Shown here: positions 48,015 through 58,523 of the stretch, piece after piece
Layout of the letters: each line of letters opens with the position of its first letter
How positions within the stretch are numbered: the stretch's first letter is position 1
Assembly: GCA_013378335.1 (NCBI GenBank)
Contig: CP040556.1
Span: 1,550,001 to 1,614,000 of the forward strand
Source of the DNA: Streptococcus sanguinis
GTDB taxonomy: Bacteria > Bacillota > Bacilli > Lactobacillales > Streptococcaceae
Direction of reading: 5' to 3'
Length of the DNA: 64,000 bases
Made by a program: the position numbers and the translations under genes
Notes under the pieces: model-generated
Databases searched by the model: none
The model's input: the letters and a program-made list of their open reading frames with translations, nothing else
Told to the model about the DNA's origin: nothing

Positions 48015-48029
48015 TTGTAAGCGTTTTTT
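48015..48029. promoter_or_regulatory. Near-consensus CcpA (cre) site upstream of atpE
   Basis: TTGTAAGCGTTTTTT, one mismatch (the late C) from the WTGNAANCGNWNNCW pattern, centred about 20 bases upstream of the -35. That position is more compatible with activation or with no effect than with simple blocking. Confidence 0.4.
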
Positions 48030-48157
48030 GTTTTTTTCTTTTGTTATATAAAATTTTTTACTGAAAGCAATTGAATAACTATCAACATACAAACTATTCT
48101 GCTATATAAATAAGAAGAAACTGTCTAGAATTTTACTTATTTTCTATATTTTTAAAA

Positions 48158-48187
48158 GAAAAAAGAGCAAAGTGATTATTTGCTCTT
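48158..48187 (-). terminator. Terminator of manA
   Basis: AAGAGCAAA / TTTGCTCTT stem with a seven-base loop, followed by TTTTCTTTT on the minus strand. Confidence 0.85.
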
Positions 48188-48200
48188 GATTTTTCTACGA

Positions 48201-49142
48201 TTATGGATGGCTGACAATCAGCTGCAAATCTCCAGACAAGGTCCATTCTGTGACATTGCTAGGCAGGATGAAATGCTCCCCTTTTTCGAGCGGGTAGACA
48301 GCTCCATCAACTTCTAGCTCACCAACACCTTCCAAGACACTGACCAAGCTATAGTCTGCTGTCTTTTTAAAATTGACTGAACCGGCGATATCCCACTTGT
48401 AAACAGCAAAGAAGTCATTGGCCACCAAAAGAGTAGAAGTCAAACTATCTGCCTGAATGGTAACAGGACGGCTATTAGCTGGCTCACCAATAGTCAAAAC
48501 ATCAATAGACTGCTCTAAATGCAGCTCACGAAGATTGCCAGCATCGTCCTTGCGATCAAAGTCATAGACACGGTAAGTCGTGTCACTGGACTGCTGAGTT
48601 TCTAAAATCAGGATCCCTGATCCAATGGCATGCATGGTGCCACTTGGCACATAGAAGAAATCGCCAGCTTTTACTGGAATTTTAGTCAGGAGACGGTCCC
48701 AGTCCTTGCTCTCAATCTGCTGGCGCAGCTCTTCCTTGCTCTTGGCATTGTGGCCATAAATAATCTCTGCTCCTTCGTCTGCAGCAATGACATACCAGCA
48801 TTCAGTCTTACCAAGCTCCCCTTCGTGCTCCAGTCCATAGGCATCATCAGGATGGACCTGAACACTGAGCCAGTCATTGGCATCTAAAATCTTGGTCAAA
48901 AGCGGAAAGACTGGCTCTGAGCGATTGCCAAAGAGCTCACGGTGCTCAGCATAGAGCGCATCTAGCTTCTGACCAGCAAAGCGACCGTTCCTAACAGTTG
49001 ACACACCATTAGGGTGAGCCGAGATAGCCCAGTACTCGCCAACATGGTCGCTAGGAATCTCATAGCCAAAGACATCGCGCAGCTTGGTGCCGCCCCAAAT
49101 CTTCTCCTGCATCACAGACTGTAGAAATAATGGTTCTGACAT
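48201..49142 (-). CDS. manA: Mannose-6-phosphate isomerase
   Basis: 313 residues, type I cupin isomerase. Zinc ligands in VQVHPDD and LGKTECWYV, and the catalytic region VPSGTMHAIGSG with ILETQQSSDTTYRVYDF. Converts mannose-6-P to fructose-6-P, so links mannose uptake to glycolysis. Stands alone with its own terminator. Confidence 0.95.
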   Translation of the reverse strand: MSEPLFLQSVMQEKIWGGTKLRDVFGYEIPSDHVGEYWAISAHPNGVSTVRNGRFAGQKLDALYAEHRELFGNRSEPVFPLLTKILDANDWLSVQVHPDDAYGLEHEGELGKTECWYVIAADEGAEIIYGHNAKSKEELRQQIESKDWDRLLTKIPVKAGDFFYVPSGTMHAIGSGILILETQQSSDTTYRVYDFDRKDDAGNLRELHLEQSIDVLTIGEPANSRPVTIQADSLTSTLLVANDFFAVYKWDIAGSVNFKKTADYSLVSVLEGVGELEVDGAVYPLEKGEHFILPSNVTEWTLSGDLQLIVSHP

Positions 49143-49267
49143 AGTATTCTCCTTAAATATTTTTCACATCCAGCAAGGAATAACCCTTGGTATCGAAATG
49201 GTTGTTGCTGCTTCTATTATAATATAGCTGGAGGTTCTTTGTCTACTCTCTGGCGAAAACAGGTCCT

Positions 49268-49768
49268 TTATAATAAAAAGAGTAAAGCTCCCCAGAAAAT
49301 GCCGCAAAGATAGCCGACCAGCACATCCTTTGGATAGTGCACTCCGCCAATCACGCGCACTAAGGCCAGCCCTGCCGAAAGCAAGAGGCAAATAAGCCCC
49401 GGCAACCAGAAAAAGTAGAGTAGGCACATGGAAATCACTGTCGCCGAAAAGACATGGCGGCTGGGCATGGACTTGCCTGATGTATCCTTGGCCAACAAGG
49501 GCTGAATTGGCCATTTTTCGTAAGGGCGTGCTTGATTCAGCTGTTTACGAATAGCTGACAACAGACCAAATCCGATAGCTGGCAGGAAGAAAAAAGTAAG
49601 CAGCCCTTTCCAGCCTTCCGTCAGAAAAGCACTGATTAGAACGAGACCATAAACAATAGGTATGAACAGGGTCATTCCCCTATTGAAGTAAACCAGCCCT
49701 TTCAGCCACTGAGGGCGACTGCGAAAGGGAGCTGTTAATTGTTGATAAAAAATTGTGTAGTCTTTCAT
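49268..49768 (-). CDS. PAP2-family membrane phosphatase
   Basis: 166 residues with four to five helices. The three phosphatase motifs are present: KQLNQARP, SMPSRHVF and RVIGGVHYPKD. Such proteins dephosphorylate lipid phosphates, for instance undecaprenyl pyrophosphate or phosphatidyl phosphates; the substrate cannot be read from the sequence. Lies between manA and glgP on the same strand with gaps of over 120 bases on both sides. Confidence 0.9.
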   Translation of the reverse strand: MKDYTIFYQQLTAPFRSRPQWLKGLVYFNRGMTLFIPIVYGLVLISAFLTEGWKGLLTFFFLPAIGFGLLSAIRKQLNQARPYEKWPIQPLLAKDTSGKSMPSRHVFSATVISMCLLYFFWLPGLICLLLSAGLALVRVIGGVHYPKDVLVGYLCGIFWGALLFLL

Positions 49769-49855
49769 GCTTGCTTACCCTGCTTTTCTAAAAGTTGGAC
49801 TCTCATACTTTCTCTACTATAGCATATTTTGCAACAAGATGATAGATGGATAGCA

Positions 49856-49888
49856 AAAGAGACTGAGAGCCAAGCCCCAATCTCTTAT
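49856..49888 (-). terminator. Possible terminator after glgP
   Basis: AAGAGA / TCTCTT outer stem with a GC-rich interior and TTTTGC afterwards on the minus strand; modest. Confidence 0.45.
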
Positions 49889-49909
49889 TTTCATTTCATC
49901 TGAAGCCTT

Positions 49910-52306
49910 TTATTTCTCTAAGTTCCAGATTTCCTTGGCATATTGCTCAATGGTATCATCTGAGGTAAACTTGTCGGATGTAGCGATATTAATCAAGCTC
50001 ATGCGGGCCCATTTTTCTTTGTCACGATAGAGATCATCAATCTTCTCTTGAGCTTCTACATAGGCATGGAAGTCTTCCAAGAGGAAGTATTCATCATTGT
50101 GGGTGATGAGGGCTTCGTAGATTTCAGATCCTTCTTCACGGACGTTTGGAATAGTTCCGTTGACAAAGGTATCGACCACTCGGCGAATGTCTGGATTGCT
50201 CTCATAGACACCGCGTGAGTAATAATCATGGCGGGCATAGTGCTCGTAAACTTGGTCCTTGTCCATCCCGAAGATGACAATGTTGTCGTCACCGACCTCG
50301 TCCTTGATTTCGATATTGGCTCCGTCCAGAGTGGCTAGGGTAATGGCACCTGTCATCATGAACTTCATGTTGGAAGTACCAGAAGCTTCCTTAGAAGCCA
50401 GAGAAATCTGCTCAGATACATCTGCCGCTGGAATGATGAGCTCAGCCAGGCTGACCCGGTAGTTTTCTAGGAAAACAACCTTAAGTTTTCCTTGCAGACT
50501 TTCATCCTTGTTGACTAGATTGGCTACTTCATTAATCAGCTTGATAACCGACTTGGCAAAGTGGTAGCCTGGAGCAGCCTTGGCACCGAAAATAAAGACG
50601 CGTGGTACCATATCCTTGTCTGGATTGTCCTTGAGGTCCCAGTAAAGCTTGATGATATGAAGAAGGTTGAGCAGCTGACGCTTGTAGGCATGGAGGCGTT
50701 TCACCTGGACATCAAAGATGGCTTCTGTAGAGACTTCTACTCCTGTTGATTCCTTGATGAAGTCAGCCAGACGAGCCTTGGCTTCTTGCTTCACTCGATA
50801 GAAATCACCCAGCACTTGCTGATAATCCTTGAATTCCAAGAGCTTGCGCAGCTCATGGATATCACTTCTCCAGCCCTGACCAATCAGCTTATCAATCTCA
50901 GCTGACAGAGGCTGGTCCGCAATTTGCAGCCAGCGGCGCTGGATAATCCCGTTGGTCTTGTTGTTAAACTTCTCTGGGTAAATGCTATAGAAATCACGCA
51001 AGGTGTCTTCTTTGAGCAATTCGGTGTGAAGTTTAGCAACACCATTGATTGAATGGCCACCGATGATAGCCAAGTGGGCCATGTGGATTTGATTGTCCTT
51101 GACAACCCGAGTGTTTTCGATGACTTGCGGATCAAGGCCACGCCCAGCCATTTCTGCTACATAGCGATTGTCAATCTCTAGGATAATCTGATAAACCCGC
51201 GGCAGGACATTCTTAAAGAGCTCTGCATCCCATTTTTCTAAAGCTTCAGACAGAATGGTGTGGTTAGTATAGCTCATGGTTTTAACTGTAGCATTCCAAG
51301 CATCTGCCCATTCCAAATCGTACTCATCCATCAAGAGACGCATAAACTCAGCAGGTGCAACCGCTGGGTGGGTATCGTTGATGTGGACAGAGACCTTTTC
51401 ATGAATATCCTTGAGCGGGCGACCTTGCTTGAGGTAGGATTTGATAATGGTCTGCAGACCTGCACTGGTCATGAAGTATTCCTGGATCAAGCGCAGCTCT
51501 TTCCCTTCGTAGCTAGAGTCGTCTGGATAGAGAATGGCAGTGATATCCTGTACCCGGCGGCGCGCCTCAATGGTCGGATAGTCCAGTTCATGCTCCTCTG
51601 GAATTTCAACATCCCAAAGCCGGAGATTGTTGACATTGTCATTGCCAAAGCCAATCTGTGGCACATCGTAAGGAACGGCCCGCAGGATTTTGGAATTCTC
51701 ATAAAGAGGCACAATCCGACCCTTTTCATTGGCATGGAGGGAAACATTTCCGAAGATTTTAACATCAACAATATCATGGTCCTTACGTGTTTCCCAGACA
51801 TTGCCCAGACTGCCAAACCAAGCATCAGGAATTTCTACCTGATAGCCATCTACGATGCGTTGCTTAAAGAGTCCATAGCGATAGCGAATCCCATTTCCAA
51901 AGCCAGGATAGCCAGTTGTTGCCAGCGAGTCCATGAAAGCTGCTGCCAAGCGGCCCAGACCGCCATTCCCCAAGGCCATGTCATACTCAGCATTCTTCAC
52001 ATCCTCAAAGTCAACGCCCAAATCAGCAAAGCCTTCCTTGACGGTATCGAGGATACCCAAGTTGAGCAGATTGGTTTCCAGCATACGTCCTGGTAAGAAC
52101 TCGATAGAAAAGTAATAAGCTGTCTTTTGCTGCTGCTCAATCAGCTGATTGCGGCGCTCCAGCCATAGAGGAGTGATATATTTGCGGACAGTGCTGGCCA
52201 AAGCCTGAAAAAGCTCCACTGAAGTCGCATCAGCAACCTTAATCAGCTGTCTTTCATGTAGAATATCCTTAAAATCTCGAATAAAACGTTCTTTTGTCAG
52301 TTCCAT
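49910..52306 (-). CDS. glgP: Glycogen/maltodextrin phosphorylase
   Basis: 798 residues, GT35 family. GNGGLGRLAACF-type start motif (ALGNGGLGRLAAAFMDSL) and the PLP-lysine region EASGTSNMKFMMTGAI. Releases glucose-1-P from glycogen ends. Last gene of glgBCDAP, separated from glgA by about 215 bases containing a stem-loop. Confidence 0.97.
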   Translation of the reverse strand: MELTKERFIRDFKDILHERQLIKVADATSVELFQALASTVRKYITPLWLERRNQLIEQQQKTAYYFSIEFLPGRMLETNLLNLGILDTVKEGFADLGVDFEDVKNAEYDMALGNGGLGRLAAAFMDSLATTGYPGFGNGIRYRYGLFKQRIVDGYQVEIPDAWFGSLGNVWETRKDHDIVDVKIFGNVSLHANEKGRIVPLYENSKILRAVPYDVPQIGFGNDNVNNLRLWDVEIPEEHELDYPTIEARRRVQDITAILYPDDSSYEGKELRLIQEYFMTSAGLQTIIKSYLKQGRPLKDIHEKVSVHINDTHPAVAPAEFMRLLMDEYDLEWADAWNATVKTMSYTNHTILSEALEKWDAELFKNVLPRVYQIILEIDNRYVAEMAGRGLDPQVIENTRVVKDNQIHMAHLAIIGGHSINGVAKLHTELLKEDTLRDFYSIYPEKFNNKTNGIIQRRWLQIADQPLSAEIDKLIGQGWRSDIHELRKLLEFKDYQQVLGDFYRVKQEAKARLADFIKESTGVEVSTEAIFDVQVKRLHAYKRQLLNLLHIIKLYWDLKDNPDKDMVPRVFIFGAKAAPGYHFAKSVIKLINEVANLVNKDESLQGKLKVVFLENYRVSLAELIIPAADVSEQISLASKEASGTSNMKFMMTGAITLATLDGANIEIKDEVGDDNIVIFGMDKDQVYEHYARHDYYSRGVYESNPDIRRVVDTFVNGTIPNVREEGSEIYEALITHNDEYFLLEDFHAYVEAQEKIDDLYRDKEKWARMSLINIATSDKFTSDDTIEQYAKEIWNLEK

Positions 52307-52456
52307 GGTGGGTGGTTATCTCCCTTTCTTGATAGCGGGAAACAGTTTTTAAACGCAGGAATACTTTTTTTCAATCAAGATAGGAAGCACTCGCTTCAGC
52401 CACAAGCTGAAAACAGGGCTCCAATACAGTATGATAATATATAAAAATGTAATTCT

Positions 52457-52498
52457 CACGGAAATCCTCCCTTGTCCATCGGGCAAGAGAGGATTTTC
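52457..52498. other. Stem-loop between glgA and glgP
   Basis: AAATCCTCCCTTGTCC / GGGCAAGAGAGGATTT forms a near-perfect 16-bp stem. The + strand side is followed by TTCTTAT; the minus (coding) side lacks a T-run. It may set the glgP:glgA ratio by processing or partial termination. Confidence 0.55.
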
Positions 52499-52521
52499 TT
52501 ATACTGATTCCAAAGTAAATG

Positions 52522-53952
52522 TTACAGCAGTGATTGATATAAATCACTGTAAGCTTGGCTAGCTGTATCCCAAGAGAAGTCTCTCTCCATGGCCTGCTCT
52601 TGCAGAGATTTCCAAGCTTCCTTGTCTTCGGCATAAAGCTTGAGTGCCTCCTTGAAGGTCCAAGTCAGCCAGTAGCCAGAAAAGTTATTAAAGCTAAAGC
52701 CAGTTCCCTTTCCTGTATAGGCATTGTAAGGCTCTACGGTATCACGCAGACCGCCCACTTCATGCACCAAAGGCAAGGTTCCATAGCGCATAGCCATCAT
52801 TTGTGACAGGCCACAAGGCTCGAAGCGGCTTGGCATGAGGAAAATATCGCTGGCAGCGTAAATCTCCTGAGCCAAGGTCACATCAAAGAGGATGTTGGCT
52901 GAAAGCTTATCAGGATAGGCATGACCAAACCAAGCAAAAGCCTGTTCAAAAGCTGGATCCCCTGTTCCCAAGAGGATAATCTGCACATCTTCCTGCAGGA
53001 GATTGTGCAGCTCTTCCACTACCAAGTCAAAGCCTTTCTGACGCGTCAGGCGGGAAACAATCCCAACAACGGGTACATCATCACGCACAGGTAGACCAAC
53101 TCGCTCTTGCAAAGCCCGCTTATTTTCTAGTTTACCAGATAAGTCAGATTTGTCAAAGTGATGAGCTAAGAGCGGATCCGTTTCTGGATTATAGATATCC
53201 GTATCAATACCGTTGACAATTCCGACCAGCTTACCGGACTCCATCCGCAGGATTTGATCCAAATTACAGCCAAATTCTGGTGTCCGGATTTCACCTGCAT
53301 AGCTTGGTGATACAGTCGTCACTCGGTCCGCATAGAGAATACCAGCTTTCATCCAGTTGAGACAGTCATTCCAACGCAGGGTTCCATCTGCATAGCGCTC
53401 ATAACCTACTCCAAATAGTTCCCAAAGCATACTGTCAGGGAATTGACCTTGGAACTCCAGATTATGGATGGTCAAGACAGTCTTGATATTCTGATATGCT
53501 TGAATCCAATGGTATTTTTCCTTAACCAAGAAAGGAATCATAGCTGTATGATAATCGTGAACATGCAGAACATCCGGAATGAAATCAATCCGCTCCATCA
53601 GCTCTACAGCTGCTAACTGGAAGTAAGCAAAACGCTCACCATCATCAAAATCCCCGTAAACATGGCCACGGAAGAAATAATGCTGATTGTCAATAAAATA
53701 GAAGGACACACCGTTCAAGACCAGTCGCTTGACCCCAACATACTGACGGCGCCAGCCAACACTGACTTCAAAGTAGAAAAGGTCTTCCACTTGGTCGCCA
53801 AATTTGGCATGGGTCATGTCATAGTAAGGCAGAATGACACCAACTTCATGGCCAGCCTTGACCAGTGATTTGGGGAGAGCGCCGATAACGTCTCCCAAAC
53901 CACCTGTCTTAGAAAATGGGGCTCCTTCTGCTGCTGCAAATAAAATCTTCAT
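52522..53952 (-). CDS. glgA: Glycogen synthase (ADP-glucose)
   Basis: 476 residues, GT5. ADP-binding [16 protein letters not shown] at the N-terminus; [13 protein letters not shown] and [20 protein letters not shown] in the C-terminal half. Elongates alpha-1,4-glucan. Starts with a four-base overlap on the glgD stop (ATGA). Confidence 0.97.
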   Translation of the reverse strand: MKILFAAAEGAPFSKTGGLGDVIGALPKSLVKAGHEVGVILPYYDMTHAKFGDQVEDLFYFEVSVGWRRQYVGVKRLVLNGVSFYFIDNQHYFFRGHVYGDFDDGERFAYFQLAAVELMERIDFIPDVLHVHDYHTAMIPFLVKEKYHWIQAYQNIKTVLTIHNLEFQGQFPDSMLWELFGVGYERYADGTLRWNDCLNWMKAGILYADRVTTVSPSYAGEIRTPEFGCNLDQILRMESGKLVGIVNGIDTDIYNPETDPLLAHHFDKSDLSGKLENKRALQERVGLPVRDDVPVVGIVSRLTRQKGFDLVVEELHNLLQEDVQIILLGTGDPAFEQAFAWFGHAYPDKLSANILFDVTLAQEIYAASDIFLMPSRFEPCGLSQMMAMRYGTLPLVHEVGGLRDTVEPYNAYTGKGTGFSFNNFSGYWLTWTFKEALKLYAEDKEAWKSLQEQAMERDFSWDTASQAYSDLYQSLL

Positions 53953-55088
53953 CGAATCATGTCCTCTGTAACTTTTTGGCCCTTCTTGACTACGATTGGG
54001 TCTTCTGCTGTTCCGCGAATCACCACTCCTTCGGCAATTTCAACACCCTTGTCCACAATCGCGTACTCAACAGTTGCATTTTCTCCAACTTTCACTCGAG
54101 GGAAGAGAACACTGGATTTAACACTGCTTCCAGTCTTAATCTTGGTATTCCGCGAAATCACAGAATTGATGACTTCACCTTCTACAATGCTTCCTGACGC
54201 AAATTGGGAGCGAGCGACTTTCGAAGACTCAGAATAGTAAGTTGGCTCTTCATTCTTAACCTTGGTGTAAATCTTTTGGTTAGGACTGAAAAGAGAGTAG
54301 AATTTCTGGCTTTCAAGCATATCGATGTTGGATTGGTAGTAGGTCTCTACAGAATAGATATTCGCCAGATAGCCTGTATATTCGTAGGCAAATGCCCCTT
54401 CCTGAGTTGCTAAATCACGCAGGACATAGCGCAGTTTTTGCGGATGCTCTTTCTTAGCTTCTTCTTCCAGTTTTTCAATCAGCCATGGAGTATCTACCAC
54501 AAAGATGTCTGTAGACATATTGAAGAGCTCGGCATCTTCTCGTCCATCAAAGAGTTTATGCCCTCTGACATGGTCCGTTTCGTCAATATCTAGGACAGCA
54601 TTCACATCCGAAATATTTTCCTTATGCAATTTCTTGTAGACAACTGTGATTGGCTGTTCTGTTGTATTGTGCAAATGGAAAACTTGATTGAGGTCAATAT
54701 TAACCAAGACATCGCAGTTAAGAGCGACCGTTTGGTTGGAACCAGAACGTTTGAGGTAGGTCAAAAGCTGCTTATAGTATTCCTCACCGACTGTAGAGCT
54801 TTCTACACGGGTATTGTAGATTCCCAAGTAATAGTGGCTGAGCAAGGTAGACAGCCCCCACTCACGACCAGAACGAATATGGTCAAAGACAGAGCTGATA
54901 TTGTCCTGCTGGAAGATACCAAAGACACTGCGGATACCAGCATTGGCAAGACTTGAAAGCGGGAAGTCAATCAAGCGGTATTTCCCACCGAATGGCAAGC
55001 TGGCTACTGGACGATGATCTGTCAAAGTTGACATATCATGGAAGCCGACTGTGTTTCCTAAAATTGCTGAGTATTTATCAATCTTCAT
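53949..55088 (-). CDS. glgD: Glucose-1-phosphate adenylyltransferase, GlgD subunit
   Basis: 379 residues from [16 protein letters not shown]. Nucleotidyltransferase-like N-terminal domain without the intact GGxGxRL loop of GlgC ([15 protein letters not shown] is kept), and a left-handed beta-helix at the C-terminus. In Firmicutes GlgD is a poorly active partner that boosts GlgC. A 20-codon extension upstream would lie wholly in glgC and lacks a site. Overlaps glgC by 11 bases. Confidence 0.94.
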   Translation of the reverse strand: MKIDKYSAILGNTVGFHDMSTLTDHRPVASLPFGGKYRLIDFPLSSLANAGIRSVFGIFQQDNISSVFDHIRSGREWGLSTLLSHYYLGIYNTRVESSTVGEEYYKQLLTYLKRSGSNQTVALNCDVLVNIDLNQVFHLHNTTEQPITVVYKKLHKENISDVNAVLDIDETDHVRGHKLFDGREDAELFNMSTDIFVVDTPWLIEKLEEEAKKEHPQKLRYVLRDLATQEGAFAYEYTGYLANIYSVETYYQSNIDMLESQKFYSLFSPNQKIYTKVKNEEPTYYSESSKVARSQFASGSIVEGEVINSVISRNTKIKTGSSVKSSVLFPRVKVGENATVEYAIVDKGVEIAEGVVIRGTAEDPIVVKKGQKVTEDMIR

Positions 55089-56220
55089 CTTTTGGTACCC
55101 CCACTTTCTCGTTGTATCCGACAACATATACTTCCTCTGTACCATCAATCTCTACACCATCAGAGATGATAGCACCTTCGCCGATAATGGCCCGCTTAAT
55201 CTTAGCGTCTTTGCCAATAACAGCTCCACTCATGATGACAGAGTCTTCAATGACTGCGCCCTTTTTAACCTGAGCACCAGTAGAAAGGATAGAGTGTTTC
55301 ACTGTACCTTCAACAAAACATCCATCAACGACCAGCGAATCTTCTACATGGGAATTTTCACTGATGAAGTTTGGCGGAGAAATCAAGTTGCGAGAATAAA
55401 TCTTCCAGCGACGATTGCGGCTGTCCAGAGCATTTTCTGGGCTAATGTATTCCATGTTGGCTTCCCAGAGAGACTCTACTGTACCAACGTCTTTCCAATA
55501 GCCTTCAAAATCATAAGCATAAACGCTTTCGCCAGATTCAAGGTAGTTAGGGATAACATTCTTACCAAAGTCAGACATATCCACATTGCTCTTTTCAGCA
55601 GCTACCAGCATATTGCGCAGACGCTGCCAGTCAAAGATATAAATCCCCATCGAAGCCTTGGTTGATTTAGGATTTTCAGGTTTTTCTTCAAATTCAACAA
55701 TCCGATTATTAGCATCTGTATTCATGATACCAAAACGGCTGGCTTCTTTGAGAGGCACATCCAGAACGGCTACTGTCAAGCTGGCATTGTTGTCCTTGTG
55801 AGACTGAAGCATGTCATCATAGTCCATCTTGTAGATATGGTCCCCAGACAAAATCAGGACATATTCAGGATTGATGCTGTCGATATAGTCAATATTTTGA
55901 TAAATCGCATGGCTAGTACCTTCAAACCAACGATTTCCTTCGCTCGCAGAATAAGGCTGAAGAATGGACACGCCTGAGTTAATACCATCGAGCCCCCAGC
56001 TAGAGCCATTTCCGATATGACTGTTCAGAGCTAGTGGTTGGTATTGAGTAATGACACCGACATTATGAATACCAGAGTTGGCACAGTTAGACAAGGCGAA
56101 GTCAATAATACGATAGCGACCGCCAAACTGTACCGCTGGTTTTGCGATACTCTGTGTGAGCTTTCCAAGACGAGTTCCTTGCCCGCCGGCAAGAATCAAA
56201 GCTAGCATTTCATTCTTCAT
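55078..56220 (-). CDS. glgC: Glucose-1-phosphate adenylyltransferase, catalytic GlgC subunit
   Basis: 380 residues. Catalytic [30 protein letters not shown] and [10 protein letters not shown] motifs; C-terminal hexapeptide beta-helix ([20 protein letters not shown]). Makes ADP-glucose. Six bases after glgB. Confidence 0.97.
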   Translation of the reverse strand: MKNEMLALILAGGQGTRLGKLTQSIAKPAVQFGGRYRIIDFALSNCANSGIHNVGVITQYQPLALNSHIGNGSSWGLDGINSGVSILQPYSASEGNRWFEGTSHAIYQNIDYIDSINPEYVLILSGDHIYKMDYDDMLQSHKDNNASLTVAVLDVPLKEASRFGIMNTDANNRIVEFEEKPENPKSTKASMGIYIFDWQRLRNMLVAAEKSNVDMSDFGKNVIPNYLESGESVYAYDFEGYWKDVGTVESLWEANMEYISPENALDSRNRRWKIYSRNLISPPNFISENSHVEDSLVVDGCFVEGTVKHSILSTGAQVKKGAVIEDSVIMSGAVIGKDAKIKRAIIGEGAIISDGVEIDGTEEVYVVGYNEKVGVPKDED

Positions 56221-56226
56221 AGACTA

Positions 56227-58137
56227 CTACTCCTTTGTGGAATCTTTTTTAACATTTTTGCGAGCAATCCGACGCTTGATCTTCCAGATGCTGGCTCCAA
56301 GAGCTGGCAGCGTAAAGGTCAAGGTCTGTGGATAATCTTTCCAAAGTCCTTCTTGAGACTGAACTGTTTCGTTATGTTCCTTCCAAACACCTCCCCATTC
56401 TTCTAATTCAGTGTTCCATACTTCTTCATAAATGGCTTCCACTGGAACACCAATGGTAAAGTTCTTCCGCTCTACCGGCGCCATATTGAATACACAAACT
56501 AACATATCTCCTTTTTCCGTCTTACGGATAAAGGAGAGGACACTTTGATCAGTATTATCTGCATCTATAATTTCGATGCCATCATAGCTCAGATCAATTT
56601 CCCAAAGCGGACGATTGTCTTTATAGAAGGCATTGAGTGCAGCAGTAAAGCCCTGCATTTTCTTGTTCATCTGATCGTCCAGATTAGACCATTCTAGCTG
56701 CTCTTCTGACTTCCATTCTAGGAACTGACCAAATTCTGAACCCATAAAGAGCAGTTTCTTGCCCGGATGACAGATCTGATAGGTCAGCAAGTTGCGGAGC
56801 CCTGCAAATTGATTGTAACGGTCACCCCACATCTTGTGCATGAGACTCTTCTTACCGTGAACCACTTCATCGTGAGAGAATGGTAGGAGAAAGTTTTCAG
56901 AGAAAGCGTACATAAAGCTAAAGGTCACCAGATTAAAATCGTACTTACGATAAATCGGATCTTCCTCGTAGAAGCGAAGGATATCATTCATCCAGCCCAT
57001 ATTCCACTTGTAGTCAAATCCAAGGCCACCCAGCTCTCTCATACCAGTAATCTTGGTCTCTGAGGAGCTTTCCTCTGCAATCATCATGACATCAGGATGG
57101 GCTAGCTTAATCACCGTATTGAGGCGCTGCAGGAAGTAATAGCCTTCATAGTTGCGGTTGCCGCCATCTTTATTTGGCTGCCATGGACCGCTGTCATAGT
57201 CTAGATAAAGCATATTGCTGACAGCATCAACCCGAATCCCATCCAGATGATAAAAATCAATCCAGAATTTAATGCTGGAAATCAAGAAAGACTGAACCTG
57301 ATTCTTGCCCAAATCAAAGTTGAGAGCACCCCAGCCATAGTTATGAGCCCGGTCGTGATCCTGATACTCGAAAGTCGGTGTCCCATCATAGTAGGCCAGA
57401 GCATCATCATTAATAGTGAAATGACCTGGCACCCAGTCCACAATGACACCGATATTGTTTAAGTGGCATTCTTCGACAAAGTCCTGAAATTCCTCAGGTG
57501 TGCCATAGGTATGCTCAAAGGCAAAGTAGCCCATAAGCTGATAGCCCCAGCTAAGTCCTAGCGGATGAGCCATAAGCGGCATGAATTCCACATGCGTGTA
57601 GTTCATCTCTACCAGATAAGGAATCAAGTCTTCTTTTAACTGGGCAAAGCTATAAGGACTGCCGTCTTCATTGCGTTTCCACGAGCCGGCATGAACTTCA
57701 TAGATATTGACTGGCCGAGAGAAGAAGCCCCAGCGCTTCCGGCGTGCCAACCAAAGACCGTCTTTCCACTTCTTCTCAGGAATAGTACGAATAACTGCTC
57801 CCGTGCCTGGACGCTCTTCCAGATAGATAGCCAGCGGATCAATTTTCAAAATTTCCTGACCACTGCTGCGCTTGATATTGTACTTGTAAATATCTCCTTC
57901 CTTAGGTAGCTCTGTGAAGACTTCCCAAACGCCCGCTTCATTTCGGACCATAGGGATCTGCTCTTCATACCAATTGGTGAAATCTCCAATCAAATGAACA
58001 CTCTGAGCATTAGGCGCCCAAACGCGGAAAGAGTAGCCAGACTTGCCGTCCACTTCATCCTGATGCGCCCCTAGATAATGCTGTAAATGAAAGTTTTCAC
58101 CTGTTGTAAAGGTTCTTAATGCTTCATTTTTATCCAT
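56227..58137 (-). CDS. glgB: 1,4-alpha-glucan branching enzyme
   Basis: 636 residues. N-terminal CBM48 domain ([20 protein letters not shown]), GH13 catalytic barrel with [11 protein letters not shown] (nucleophile Asp), MMIAEESS (acid/base Glu) and [12 protein letters not shown], then a beta C-terminal domain. First gene of glgBCDAP; the promoter is overlapped downstream by a consensus cre site. Confidence 0.97.
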   Translation of the reverse strand: MDKNEALRTFTTGENFHLQHYLGAHQDEVDGKSGYSFRVWAPNAQSVHLIGDFTNWYEEQIPMVRNEAGVWEVFTELPKEGDIYKYNIKRSSGQEILKIDPLAIYLEERPGTGAVIRTIPEKKWKDGLWLARRKRWGFFSRPVNIYEVHAGSWKRNEDGSPYSFAQLKEDLIPYLVEMNYTHVEFMPLMAHPLGLSWGYQLMGYFAFEHTYGTPEEFQDFVEECHLNNIGVIVDWVPGHFTINDDALAYYDGTPTFEYQDHDRAHNYGWGALNFDLGKNQVQSFLISSIKFWIDFYHLDGIRVDAVSNMLYLDYDSGPWQPNKDGGNRNYEGYYFLQRLNTVIKLAHPDVMMIAEESSSETKITGMRELGGLGFDYKWNMGWMNDILRFYEEDPIYRKYDFNLVTFSFMYAFSENFLLPFSHDEVVHGKKSLMHKMWGDRYNQFAGLRNLLTYQICHPGKKLLFMGSEFGQFLEWKSEEQLEWSNLDDQMNKKMQGFTAALNAFYKDNRPLWEIDLSYDGIEIIDADNTDQSVLSFIRKTEKGDMLVCVFNMAPVERKNFTIGVPVEAIYEEVWNTELEEWGGVWKEHNETVQSQEGLWKDYPQTLTFTLPALGASIWKIKRRIARKNVKKDSTKE

Positions 58138-58152
58138 GCAATCACCTTTCTA

Positions 58153-58167
58153 TTTGTAAGCGTTTTC
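58153..58167. promoter_or_regulatory. Consensus CcpA (cre) site at the glgB promoter
   Basis: TTGTAAGCGTTTTCT fits WTGNAANCGNWNNCW at every position. It starts about ten bases downstream of the -10 box, in the transcribed leader, a classic repressing position. Confidence 0.75.
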
Positions 58168-58176
58168 TATAATACT

Positions 58177-58205
58177 ATTCTACATTATTTTTATCTCTTT
58201 TTCAA
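58177..58205 (-). promoter_or_regulatory. glgBCDAP promoter
   Basis: Minus strand TTGAAA (58200-58205), 17-base spacer, TAGAAT (58177-58182). Confidence 0.75.
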
Positions 58206-58495
58206 GTAAATTTCAAATATCCTTACGGAAAATTACCAGAACCGAACATTAGCCGAAATTAGGAATAAATAAGATAGAAACTACCGCATTTTGTGCCTAT
58301 CAATATCTTTTCATTCCTTTTTCGCTAAATATAGGAGCTATCCAAGACAAGCGGAGGATGAAAATTTTCATAAAGATATAGACCAATATGTAAATTTACA
58401 TTTTATAATAATAAGCAGTTAAAATCATAAATATTTGGTTCTTTTTCAAATAGTTCGATAATCTTGTTAAATTTACAAGTTCATCAAGGTAAGAA
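58206..58495. other. Intergenic stretch upstream of glgB
   Basis: About 290 AT-rich bases between the glg promoter and the gapN terminator. No gene, repeat or RNA was recognised on either strand. Confidence 0.5.
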
Positions 58496-58522
58496 AAAAG
58501 GCCGCACAAAGCCGCCTTTCTC
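58496..58522 (-). terminator. Terminator of gapN
   Basis: Minus strand AAAGGCGGC-tttgt-GCGGCCTTT with one mismatch, then TTTCTT. Confidence 0.8.
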
Positions 58523-58523
58523 A

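Noticed and set aside
49164..49514. 116-residue frame overlapping the PAP2 gene
   Set aside because: Antiphase shadow of the PAP2 gene, whose three catalytic motifs are in the other frame.
51260..52096. 278-residue + strand frame antisense to glgP
   Set aside because: Antisense shadow of a well-conserved gene, with no promoter or ribosome binding site.
52371..52634. 87-residue open frame between glgP and glgA
   Set aside because: It overlaps the glgA end in another frame, lacks a ribosome binding site and looks like no protein.
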